DNA of 64,000 bases from Oribacterium sp. C9 (GTDB lineage: Bacteria > Bacillota > Clostridia > Lachnospirales > Lachnospiraceae): the NCBI RefSeq assembly GCF_002007235.1, contig NZ_MUHW01000010.1:1-64000 (forward strand), in the 5' to 3' direction. This document shows, in pieces, positions 42,903 through 50,935 of this stretch (positions are counted from its first letter, which is position 1; every line of letters starts with the position of its first letter). The position numbers and the translations under genes are program-made. The notes below the pieces were generated by a model that was not told the origin of the DNA, searched no databases, and worked only from the letters and a program-made list of their open reading frames with translations.

Positions 42903-44267
42903 TTAGACCATCTTTTCAGGTCTTACAGTGCTGTCATATTCCTCGCTGCTCATAAATCCGAGAGACAGAACCGCTTCTTTAAGAGTTGTGTTCTCTTCAA
43001 AAGCCTTGTGTGCGCACTTTGCTGCGTTCTCATAGCCGATAGATGGGCTAAGGCATGTGACCAGCATAAGAGAATTCTGAAGATTTTGTTCCATCTTGCT
43101 GCGGTTCGCCTTTATACCGGATACACAGTTCTTCTCAAAAGAAATGATTCCATCAGAAAGTAATCTGATAGACTGCATCATGTTATATGCAAGCACCGGC
43201 ATGAAAACATTGAGCTCAAAATTACCCTGCGACGCTCCGATACCTATGGTTCCATCATTTCCCATTACCTGTATGGCTATCATGGTTATGGCCTCGCACT
43301 GTGTAGGATTCACCTTTCCGGGCATGATGGAGCTTCCGGGCTCATTCTCAGGTATGCTTATCTCAGAAAGACCGCATCTTGGTCCGTTGGCAAGCCATCT
43401 GATATCATTGGCTATCTTCATGAGATTTGCAGCAAGTCCCTTCAGCGCACCGCTGGTAAAAACATATCCATCCTTAGATGTAAGGGCATGGAACTTATTG
43501 CTGCTTGAGATGAATTTCTGGGATGTCATATCGGAGATCTCAGAACAACATATTTCATCGAATCCTTCAGGACAGTTAAGTCCTGTTCCAACTGCTGTTC
43601 CTCCTATGGCAAGATTACGAAGATGATCAGATGCCTCGATGATATGAGCCTTTGACTCCTGAAGCATCCCTCTCCAGCCTGAAATCTCCTGACTGAATCT
43701 GAGAGGAACCGCATCCTGAAGATGTGTACGTCCTATCTTTATCACATCCCTGTTCTCATCTTCTAAACGCTCCATGGTCTTTATGAGCACGTCTATGGCA
43801 GGAATCAGATTCTTATGTATAGCCATAACCGCCGCCATATTCATAGCTGTAGGGAAGGTATCATTTGAAGACTGGGACATATTAACATGATCGTTTGGAT
43901 GAATGTTTACCTCAGGATGATCATTCATAGCGATGTGAGCTATGACCTCATTCAGGTTCATGTTCGACTGAGTTCCTGACCCGGTCTGCCATACCTTGAG
44001 CGGAAATTCATCAGGATATCTTCCGTCAAGTATGTCTCTGCAAGCTCCTGTTATAGCCTGAGCCCTGTCCGGAGAAAGCTTTCCCAGCTTCTGATTTGCG
44101 CTTGCTGCCGCCGACTTAAGAACTGCAAAGGCTTCGATGACTTCTCGCGGAATGGTCTCTGTTCCTATACGAAAGTTTTCTAAAGATCTCTCTGTCTGGG
44201 CTCCCCAGAAATGATCTGCCGGAACCTTTACTTCCCCCATGGTGTCATGTTCGATTCTGTATTCCAT
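42903..44267 (-). CDS. fumC: Class II fumarate hydratase
   Basis: The enzyme interconverts fumarate and L-malate, without an iron-sulfur cluster. The 454-residue product shows EVKVPADHFWGAQTERS, the family loop GSSIMPGKVNPTQCEA (catalytic Ser region), TGSGTQSNMNLNEVIA, NDHVNMSQSSNDTFPTAMN (His of the site) and RTHLQDAVPLRFSQE. The length matches FumC; related aspartase has a similar fold but class II fumarase motifs and sizes fit better. It is a single gene with a terminator behind it. Confidence 0.92.
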   Translation of the reverse strand: MEYRIEHDTMGEVKVPADHFWGAQTERSLENFRIGTETIPREVIEAFAVLKSAAASANQKLGKLSPDRAQAITGACRDILDGRYPDEFPLKVWQTGSGTQSNMNLNEVIAHIAMNDHPEVNIHPNDHVNMSQSSNDTFPTAMNMAAVMAIHKNLIPAIDVLIKTMERLEDENRDVIKIGRTHLQDAVPLRFSQEISGWRGMLQESKAHIIEASDHLRNLAIGGTAVGTGLNCPEGFDEICCSEISDMTSQKFISSSNKFHALTSKDGYVFTSGALKGLAANLMKIANDIRWLANGPRCGLSEISIPENEPGSSIMPGKVNPTQCEAITMIAIQVMGNDGTIGIGASQGNFELNVFMPVLAYNMMQSIRLLSDGIISFEKNCVSGIKANRSKMEQNLQNSLMLVTCLSPSIGYENAAKCAHKAFEENTTLKEAVLSLGFMSSEEYDSTVRPEKMV

Positions 44268-44320
44268 CTTTTGCTCCTATCCAAGAAGTTTTAAAAACAA
44301 CAAATAGAAGTATAACATGC

Positions 44321-44348
44321 AAAAAGGTCAGACATCATAGTCTGACCT
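44321..44348 (-). terminator. Terminator after the STAS gene
   Basis: AGGTCAGAC and GTCTGACCT form a 9-bp stem with a 6-base loop, followed by TTTTT on the minus strand, 20 bases after the stop. Confidence 0.88.
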
Positions 44349-44368
44349 GAAAATACGAAATAATTTTA

Positions 44369-44668
44369 TCACTCTATAGTGAGAATATCTGAGAAGCCGG
44401 TTACATTAAAAATCTCATTTATCTCTTCAGAAACATTTCTGATAACCATACTTCCCTGCTTATTCATCTTCTTCTGCGCTGAAAGAAGTACTCTGAGTCC
44501 TGCACTGGAAACATACTCTAAAGCTGAAAAATCAAAGTTCAGCTCCTTCACACCCTCTATCTCTGCGTTGACAGTCTCATCAAGCTGAGGAGCAGTTGTG
44601 GTATCAAGACGTCCCTCTAAAGCAATATCAAGCTTGGTATCTTCCTTCTTCTTTGTTATGTTCAGCAT
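44369..44668 (-). CDS. STAS-domain anti-sigma factor antagonist-like protein
   Basis: The 99-residue protein is one STAS domain: LDIALEGRLDTTTAPQLDETV, LNFDFSALEYVSSAGLRVLLSAQKKM with the phosphorylatable Ser-Ser at about residues 57-58, and MVIRNVSEEINEIFNVTGFSDIL. Such proteins release sigma or other partners by binding an RsbW/SpoIIAB-like kinase when unphosphorylated. The gene follows a degenerate HATPase-like gene, its probable partner; no sigma factor or phosphatase gene is adjacent. Confidence 0.9.
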   Translation of the reverse strand: MLNITKKKEDTKLDIALEGRLDTTTAPQLDETVNAEIEGVKELNFDFSALEYVSSAGLRVLLSAQKKMNKQGSMVIRNVSEEINEIFNVTGFSDILTIE

Positions 44669-44723
44669 ATTCTATCTCTCCTTTATATAAAGATTTATCA
44701 AATAATAATCCGATCAAAAAACA

Positions 44724-45356
44724 TCACTTATCTAAGACAATAGTCAGATCCACAGTATCTCTTCTTATACCGACTATAACATCCTTTGCAAGACTTGCCA
44801 CTATTGACTTTTCCAGCTCATCGGCAGCTTCCTGTACTTCATCTGACTCCTGTGCACCCTCAAGAGAGTCACGGTAATTGCTCAGAGACCACATCATAGG
44901 TACTCCTGCAGTTGGCATCTCTCCCATGATTCCCATACCTATGAAATCATAGTAAGGCATAGGTGATCCATACTCCTGCTGCAGTTTCATGCTTTCATCG
45001 AAGCTCAACAATCCGTCTTCTATTATATCACTGATCTTTCCCATGAAGCCCTTTGCATATTCGTTTTTCTTACTCTTGGAAACAGACAGAAGAGATTCCT
45101 TTTTGCCTTTATCCATGACGGTCTCTATCTGAAGCTTTAATCTATACTCTTCTCCTTCTTTTTCGATCCAAAAACGTGCTTCATATTCTCTCGTCATGGC
45201 TTTAACCATGCCGACAGTCTCTTCAGCAATCAGCCTAAGATGTAAAGCCTTCTTTTTATCCAGATCCTGACCACTGATATATTCATCAACCGCCTTCAAT
45301 GCCTCTGCAGCCATCTCTTCATCACTGTTGATATTCAATATTTCTGTTTTTTGCAT
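44724..45356 (-). CDS. HATPase-like protein, probable partner of the STAS protein
   Basis: The 210-residue protein has an N-terminal region like the N-box of RsbW-type ATPases (ALKAVDEYISGQDLDKKKALHL, then RLIAEETVGMVKAM) and a C-terminal strand typical of the fold end (RRDTVDLTIVLDK). The expected G1/G2 nucleotide loops (DxGxG, GxGL) are replaced by a long helical insert and a Met/Gly/Pro-rich segment (PYYDFIGMGIMGEMPTAGVP), so ATP binding may be lost. The ATG at 45356 after GGAGAGG is preferred to one six codons upstream. It probably works with the downstream STAS protein. Confidence 0.6.
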   Translation of the reverse strand: MQKTEILNINSDEEMAAEALKAVDEYISGQDLDKKKALHLRLIAEETVGMVKAMTREYEARFWIEKEGEEYRLKLQIETVMDKGKKESLLSVSKSKKNEYAKGFMGKISDIIEDGLLSFDESMKLQQEYGSPMPYYDFIGMGIMGEMPTAGVPMMWSLSNYRDSLEGAQESDEVQEAADELEKSIVASLAKDVIVGIRRDTVDLTIVLDK

Positions 45357-45464
45357 GTCACCCTCTCCTTTCAAGCATATAACCGAACTAATTGAATATA
45401 TCTATATTTTACAACATTAAAGCCCTGCTGTACCATTTGTTTTTTTATGAAATACCGGTATTTT

Positions 45465-47246
45465 CTAAAAAATATCCCATCTGTTCATAGCACCATCGTA
45501 CCTGAGACTTCCATATGAACAGTCCTCATATGTTGTCCCGTCCTGACCGAAACTGTAGGACGCATGCTCATACTGGATACAGTTACGTGAAGGAACGGAA
45601 AAATTGTATCCCGCTTCATTGAACATCTCTACAGCGCCTTCTTCCCTGGAGAACCTGTAGATGATTCCCGTACTCTCTGTAGAGGTAGTCCTTCCTGTGG
45701 TTCCGTATGCATCGATAACATATGGCGTTCTGCCGTTGTTTATGATCTCTCCGGGTGTATAGTGAGACATTATAGAATCTCTCCAATACATGGTAGCAAC
45801 AAGCTGATTACCCGCATCTGTCTCAACGGAATAGAGCCTTAAGCCTGTCATGACCGGGATGGTAAAATCATAAAATGAATACGTTTCCTCTCCATCCGTA
45901 TACCACCAGGTAGCATAATAGTCATAGCCTCCGTCAAATTCTACCGGAACATCATCCTCATCCGGAGCACTGGTCAAGCCTTCTTCAGTCTCAAAATGAG
46001 CATATCTGATGGTCATGGCAACCATGTCTCTCGCTCCGTCACCATTAAAATCGGAATATATGTAATCTATTATCTTGTCACTGGTCTCGGCATAAATCGC
46101 CTCTGTCAGCTGCTGGGTAGTATATTCCTTCGCCTTATCAGGATAATCCTGCGGTGCCTTTTCTATGGTACTGCTGTCCTTCTCTGAAGCATTGGCACCT
46201 GTCCTGAGGGTTCTCTTTACAGCTATTATGTCATTTATTCTTTCCTGATGATCGGTGAGCATGGTCATAGAATAGCTTTTTTCATTATCGGAAAGCCAGG
46301 ATTCCGTAACTCTGGCAACCTCCGAATCATTCTTATCTTCACCATCTATCTTCCTGAGACCTATGTCCTTAAGCTTTACAAAATTGCCCTCGGTATCAAA
46401 GCCGAATATGCGATGCCTGCTTACACCGTAATGGGTAACCACATATTCCTCGCCTGCATCCAGTGTCTCTGTCCCAACAGAATACACCATCGGATGGCCG
46501 TTTCCGCCCATGATCTCATCCACGAACATCTTCAGTTCATCATCCCTGTATCCGTAGATTCTGAAGTGATAATGCCTATCTCCGAGATCATAGTAAGCCA
46601 TAAGCATCTCATCCAGTCCGTCCCTGTTGAAATCTATAAGCTTTACCAGTCCTACACCGACCATATCCTTGTAAACATCATCTTCTCTGGAGCATGCAGA
46701 GCTTACTATACCTGTTTTCCCGTACTTTTTTTCAAGTCTCTTAAGCTCATCGAGATACGCGCCGTAAGCCTTGCCTGTCATGCTTACGACTTCACCGTTT
46801 CTATCCACCTTTCGCCCATCTGGCGCAGTTGCATCCCTGAGAAGAGCACCATTCTCATCCACATAGTATATGCCGTCTATCCACTGCTCTGTAAGAGGCT
46901 CATGGTCGTCATCAAGATAGAACCACTTATTGCCTCTGTAGACCCATCCTGTATCCTTTCCCGGATCCGGAACTTCTGTCGGCTTTATCGTTTCATCTGT
47001 ATCAAAGCTTTCATAAGTATCCGAATCCAGACTAGATTTTCTGCTTATAACACCGGTACTGATCCTCTGAAGCCATTCAGGCGCATATCCTCTCTCGACA
47101 ACAAAAAATCCTGCTGCCGCGATCAGCGCGGCTATCATCAAAGCATTACCTATACCGAAACTTCTTCTTTTTGATTTTGGCTTATTACGAAATCCTGCCG
47201 TTCCGTTATTTCTGTCGGACCTTTCCTCCTTCAGATTTCGACGCAT
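45465..47246 (-). CDS. Membrane-anchored extracellular protein with cell-wall-binding repeats and EF-like loops
   Basis: I do not recognise a named family for this 593-residue protein. A basic start (residues 1-30) precedes one membrane helix (about 30-52, IGNALMIAALIAAAGFFVVE). Outside, residues about 98-150 resemble choline-binding/cell-wall repeats (GWVYRGNKWFYLDDDHEP and GIYYVDENGALL). Two loops of the type DFNRDGLDE (about 205-213) and DFNGDGARD (about 402-410) look like calcium-binding FG-GAP or dockerin-like loops heading two similar globular halves. It may be a surface-attached sensor or structural protein. Confidence 0.75.
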   Translation of the reverse strand: MRRNLKEERSDRNNGTAGFRNKPKSKRRSFGIGNALMIAALIAAAGFFVVERGYAPEWLQRISTGVISRKSSLDSDTYESFDTDETIKPTEVPDPGKDTGWVYRGNKWFYLDDDHEPLTEQWIDGIYYVDENGALLRDATAPDGRKVDRNGEVVSMTGKAYGAYLDELKRLEKKYGKTGIVSSACSREDDVYKDMVGVGLVKLIDFNRDGLDEMLMAYYDLGDRHYHFRIYGYRDDELKMFVDEIMGGNGHPMVYSVGTETLDAGEEYVVTHYGVSRHRIFGFDTEGNFVKLKDIGLRKIDGEDKNDSEVARVTESWLSDNEKSYSMTMLTDHQERINDIIAVKRTLRTGANASEKDSSTIEKAPQDYPDKAKEYTTQQLTEAIYAETSDKIIDYIYSDFNGDGARDMVAMTIRYAHFETEEGLTSAPDEDDVPVEFDGGYDYYATWWYTDGEETYSFYDFTIPVMTGLRLYSVETDAGNQLVATMYWRDSIMSHYTPGEIINNGRTPYVIDAYGTTGRTTSTESTGIIYRFSREEGAVEMFNEAGYNFSVPSRNCIQYEHASYSFGQDGTTYEDCSYGSLRYDGAMNRWDIF

Positions 47247-47374
47247 TCTAGCTCCCTTCAGCTGTCATTAAATATGTAAATCAAATTTCAACCCATCGGC
47301 CAGTGAAAAGTCACAGATATGTACGATTCACTGACCAGGAATTATTATAAGTATACTTGTTTATACTCTGAAAA

Positions 47375-47941
47375 TCACCAATGCAGTCTGTGAAGCTCAC
47401 CATATTTATTGAGTTTTTCAAACCCGTTCTGTCTGTATGCCTCATAAAGAAGCACAGCAACAGAATTGCTGAGATTTAAAGAACGTATATCTCCCCACAT
47501 GGGTATCCTGATACAGGATTTCGGATGCTCAACAAGTATCTCTTCCGGTATACCGGCAGATTCCTTGCCAAACATAATAAAATCATTGGGTCCAAGATGA
47601 ACATCACTGTAAACATTTTGAGCTTTTGTGGTGGCAAACCAAAGCTTAGGAGCTTCCGGCTGTACATTGTCAGTTGAATCATCAGCTCCGGGAGTCTCCT
47701 GCGAAAACTCATCGGCAAAATGTATCTCCGGATGCTTTGCCAGAAAATCCTCATAGTCCATATACTCGGACAGCTTAAGCTTTTCCCAGTAGTCCATTCC
47801 GGCACGTTTAACATACTTGTCACTTATTTCAAAACCATAAGGTCTTATAAGATGAAGCTTTGTGTCTGTTGCCACACAGGTCCTGCCTATGGCTCCTGTA
47901 TTAAATGGTATCTCAGGCTCATGTAAAACTATATTCAACAT
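47375..47941 (-). CDS. trmL: tRNA (cytidine(34)-2'-O)-methyltransferase
   Basis: TrmL methylates the wobble base ribose of certain leucine tRNAs. The 188-residue SPOUT protein starts LNIVLHEPEIPFNTGAIGRTC (motif 1) and has LHLIRPYGFEISDKYVKRAGMDYWE, FIMFGKESAGIPEEIL (motif 2) and IPMWGDIRSLNLSNSVAVLLYEA (motif 3, knot). Residues about 77-97 (acidic, EFSQETPGADDSTDNVQPEA) are extra relative to the usual 155-160 residue enzyme. Confidence 0.94.
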   Translation of the reverse strand: MLNIVLHEPEIPFNTGAIGRTCVATDTKLHLIRPYGFEISDKYVKRAGMDYWEKLKLSEYMDYEDFLAKHPEIHFADEFSQETPGADDSTDNVQPEAPKLWFATTKAQNVYSDVHLGPNDFIMFGKESAGIPEEILVEHPKSCIRIPMWGDIRSLNLSNSVAVLLYEAYRQNGFEKLNKYGELHRLHW

Positions 47942-47985
47942 TTCTATTTTTCCTTTTCAAAAAAATCATTATTAATATACATGGG

Positions 47986-48010
47986 AAAAGCGAGGTCCCT
48001 TAGACCTCGC
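47986..48010 (-). terminator. Terminator containing the stop codon of the DUF6472-type gene
   Basis: On the minus strand GCGAGGTC and GACCTCGC pair (5-base loop TAAGG) and are followed by TTTTCCC. The TAA stop of the gene lies in the loop, so coding sequence and terminator overlap. Confidence 0.8.
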
Positions 48011-48251
48011 CATCCGAAAGTTCATCATGAAGATCATCTATAAAACGACCGGAATCACTGTATCCCGGCAGATGACCTATAGACTGATGCTTTACAGTTC
48101 TGTACTCGTCATTGCTGTGCCAGTATGGGCAGTGTCTGGTTCTGCCGCTGTACATACGTGCCACATCATCTTCATCGATATCAGCATCGCAGCACCACTC
48201 ATCATATTCATCATCATATGTGTAATTTGAACACATTTCGCATTCTGACAT
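48000..48251 (-). CDS. DUF6472-like small Cys-rich protein
   Basis: The 83-residue acidic protein has paired Cys motifs (CEMCSNYTYDDEYDEWCC at residues 4-21 and RHCPYW later), a pattern of Clostridia small proteins of unknown function that probably bind one metal ion. It lies between trmL and nth, with a terminator overlapping its stop. No function is proposed. Confidence 0.75.
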   Translation of the reverse strand: MSECEMCSNYTYDDEYDEWCCDADIDEDDVARMYSGRTRHCPYWHSNDEYRTVKHQSIGHLPGYSDSGRFIDDLHDELSDGEV

Positions 48252-48362
48252 ATCGCTCTTCTTTCTCTCACATATTGCATCGTTTCAGAAAAAACTGTCA
48301 TTTCAATTTATCTCTGAAATCCATGCTTGATCATGCTCTCCGCTCTTCTCAAAAACCCTGAC

Positions 48363-49094
48363 TTACTTAGCTTTTTTTCCGGAAGCTCTTCTGCTCTTTC
48401 CGCTGGTAACTCCTGCTCTTGTTGCCTGGAGTATATCCTCTTTTCCGCAGCTTGGACAAAGATCACTGACAAAACAGCCCTCACAATCAGGATGGGCAGA
48501 TTTACAGTAACTCCTTCCCAGTGAAATGATATGGGTGTTCCACCTGATCCAGTACTGCTCCGGAACTGTATCATTAAGCTGATACTCGGTTTCCTCGGGA
48601 TCCTGCGAGTCCGCAAGTCCCAGTCTGTTGGACACCCTCTTTACATGAGTATCCACAACTATGGCATTTTTGTTATAGATATGCCCCAGAATCAGGTTTC
48701 CGGTCTTTCTTCCTACTCCGGGAAGTGAGGTGAGCTCTTCGATGGTGTCAGGAACCACTCCTGCAAATCTTTCCAAAAGTGCCCCTGCACAGGCCTTTAT
48801 ATTCTTTGCCTTATTGTGATAAAAGCCTGTTGATCTGATATCCTCTTCAAGCTCTAATATATCCGCCTCCGCAAATGCCTCCAGATTTATATATTTCTTA
48901 AACAGCTTCTCAGTCACCTTATTGACTCTCTCATCAGTACACTGCGCACTGAGTATGGTTGCAAACAAAAGCTGCCATGCGTTACTGCTCTTCAAAAAAA
49001 TAGGCGGCTCGCTTCCATAACGGGAATCCAGCCTTTCCATTATCCTGTCAACTCTCAGCGTTCTGTCCGCCCTGCTTTCACCCTTTACAAACAT
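48363..49094 (-). CDS. nth: Endonuclease III (DNA glycosylase/AP lyase)
   Basis: The enzyme removes oxidised pyrimidines and cuts the backbone. The 243-residue product has the helix-hairpin-helix LPGVGRKTGN with the catalytic Lys in this region, the catalytic Asp in VVDTHVKRVSNRLGL, and the 4Fe-4S cluster loop CKSAHPDCEGCFVSDLC. It ends with about 35 extra Lys/Arg/Ser-rich residues (GVTSGKSRRASGKKAK), a basic tail that may bind DNA. The ATG lacks a strong AGGAGG site; GGGAGGA lies nearby. Confidence 0.94.
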   Translation of the reverse strand: MFVKGESRADRTLRVDRIMERLDSRYGSEPPIFLKSSNAWQLLFATILSAQCTDERVNKVTEKLFKKYINLEAFAEADILELEEDIRSTGFYHNKAKNIKACAGALLERFAGVVPDTIEELTSLPGVGRKTGNLILGHIYNKNAIVVDTHVKRVSNRLGLADSQDPEETEYQLNDTVPEQYWIRWNTHIISLGRSYCKSAHPDCEGCFVSDLCPSCGKEDILQATRAGVTSGKSRRASGKKAK

Positions 49095-49189
49095 AGTTTT
49101 GATCCTCCCAGATCACCAAAGACCGGAAACTTTACTCTTTAAGAAAAGTAAAAGCTTACAGACAACACTCAAAAAAACGGCTTTACTGT

Positions 49190-49690
49190 TTAAAGTTCGA
49201 GGCTAATATTTCTGCCTGTAGGCTTGTACTGATAATATCTGACTCCCGCAGCATCCAGCATCCTCTTACTGGCCTTCGTCGCAGCATCATCGGCATACTT
49301 GTCTGAATAATATATAAGTGTAGTGATACCGGCCTGAATAAGTGCCTTTGCACATTCATTGCACGGGAACAGTGTTACATAAAGCTTTGTTCCCTCCAGG
49401 GAACCTCCCCGGTAGTTCAAAATAGCATTGAGCTCCGCATGGGTCGCATAAAAATACTTGGCATTGTAAGGATCATCCTTGGCATGCATCTTTGTCCACG
49501 GGAAGTCATCATCAGAACATCCCTTAGGAAAACCATTGTATCCCATGGAAAGGATCTTGTTATCTGAGCTTACGATGCAGGCTCCAACCTGTGTGTTAGG
49601 ATCCTTTGAACGACGCGCCGACATCTCTGCAACTCCCATGAAGTATTCATCCCAGGTTATATAATCTTTTCTCTTACCGCTGTCTTCCAT
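49190..49690 (-). CDS. dCMP deaminase (ComEB-like)
   Basis: The 166-residue zinc enzyme makes dUMP from dCMP. It has the zinc ligands of the cytidine deaminase fold in THAELNAILN (His and Glu) and LFPCNECAKALIQAGI (Cys pair), along with the family start YFMGVAEMSARRSKDPNTQVGA and a second metal site region near MGYNGFPKGCSDDDFPW. The name ComEB reflects the Bacillus homologue. It follows the Sua5 gene after a hairpin at about 49724-49736. Confidence 0.92.
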   Translation of the reverse strand: MEDSGKRKDYITWDEYFMGVAEMSARRSKDPNTQVGACIVSSDNKILSMGYNGFPKGCSDDDFPWTKMHAKDDPYNAKYFYATHAELNAILNYRGGSLEGTKLYVTLFPCNECAKALIQAGITTLIYYSDKYADDAATKASKRMLDAAGVRYYQYKPTGRNISLEL

Positions 49691-49746
49691 ACTTTTTCTC
49701 CTTTATTTTTCACCACGGCTGAAGAAACAGCCGGTTCGATACTTTA

Positions 49747-50856
49747 TCACTCATCCGCAAGGAACTCTGTCATTCCCGCAGCCTTTCTCATACGGTTCAT
49801 AAGTGCGAAACCTACGCCTCTGTCGCTGTAGCTCTCGGCATAGATCCTGTCCACATTATCGTCATCAAATTCACGAAGCACTCTGAAGAGCTCATGGGTC
49901 ATGGATAAAGGCTGGTCACGGTGACCGATTACCTTTATATCAGAAGCATTATCCCGAACCTTCCTGTACAGCTCCTTCGTTTCTTCACAGCAGATTATAC
50001 CTGTTCTAAGGCCTGCCGCTTCATCCTTTTCAACAAGCTCATTGATAAAATCCGAAACCTGTCTGTCAGCCTGAAGTCTCTCTTCTTCACTGACTTCATA
50101 ATCTTTTGCCTTTAGAAGCTTTGTGCTTACAAGAGCCATTTTGGCATTAGGTGCATAATGACGGTATTTCATTCCCGGAGCCTTTGGACGTACACCTTCG
50201 TTTACGCCTCCTGCAACTATCGCAGGATCGATCTCAACCTTTCTTCCGAGAGTCTCACTGAGATCCTCAACCGTTATAGCTCCCGGTCTCAACAATGTAG
50301 GAACCGTTCCCGACATATCTACGATGGTTGACTCAACACCGATACCTACCGGTCCGTCATCAAGTATCATATCTATCTTTCCGTTAAGATCATGAAGAAC
50401 ATGCGTAGCCTCTGTAGGGCTTGGCTTTCCCGAAGTATTGGCACTTGGTCCTGCTATAGGAAGGCCTGAAGTCTTTATAAAGGAAAGTGTGACCTTGTTC
50501 TCAGGACAGCGTATGGCGACAGTTTCAAGTCCACCTGTTGTCTCATACGGTACTATCTCTGACTTTGGCAGAATGATGGTCAGAGGTCCGGGCCAAAATG
50601 CCTCCATAAGTTTCTCGGCGGCCTCAGGAAGAACCGATACCAGTGGATGCACCTCTGAAATAGATGACACATGTACTATCAAAGGATTATCCGAAGGTCT
50701 CCCCTTCGCTGCATATATCTTTCGACTGGCTTCAGGATCCAGGGCATTTCCTCCCAGACCGTATACAGTCTCTGTAGGGAAGGCCACAAGACCGCCGTTC
50801 TTTATTATCTCTGCGGCCTGTTCTACGCCCTCCATACCTTTTACTATTGTTTCCAT
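49747..50856 (-). CDS. L-threonylcarbamoyladenylate synthase, two-domain Sua5 type
   Basis: This enzyme makes threonylcarbamoyl-AMP for the t6A modification of ANN-decoding tRNAs. The 369-residue product has the YrdC domain at about 1-200 (GGLVAFPTETVYGLGGNALD, KGRPSDNPLIVHV, GPSANTSGKPSPTEA and LLRPGAI) and the C-terminal Sua5 domain (PGMKYRHYAPNAKM, then VGFALMNRMRKAAG). The ATG at 50856 after GGAGG is chosen over one four codons upstream. Confidence 0.94.
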   Translation of the reverse strand: METIVKGMEGVEQAAEIIKNGGLVAFPTETVYGLGGNALDPEASRKIYAAKGRPSDNPLIVHVSSISEVHPLVSVLPEAAEKLMEAFWPGPLTIILPKSEIVPYETTGGLETVAIRCPENKVTLSFIKTSGLPIAGPSANTSGKPSPTEATHVLHDLNGKIDMILDDGPVGIGVESTIVDMSGTVPTLLRPGAITVEDLSETLGRKVEIDPAIVAGGVNEGVRPKAPGMKYRHYAPNAKMALVSTKLLKAKDYEVSEEERLQADRQVSDFINELVEKDEAAGLRTGIICCEETKELYRKVRDNASDIKVIGHRDQPLSMTHELFRVLREFDDDNVDRIYAESYSDRGVGFALMNRMRKAAGMTEFLADE

Positions 50857-50935
50857 TATTACCTCCATGAGTCACTCATCAGATCAGCCCACTTGAGCTC
50901 GTATATGACTCACTTTATCTATATTCAAATCTGAA

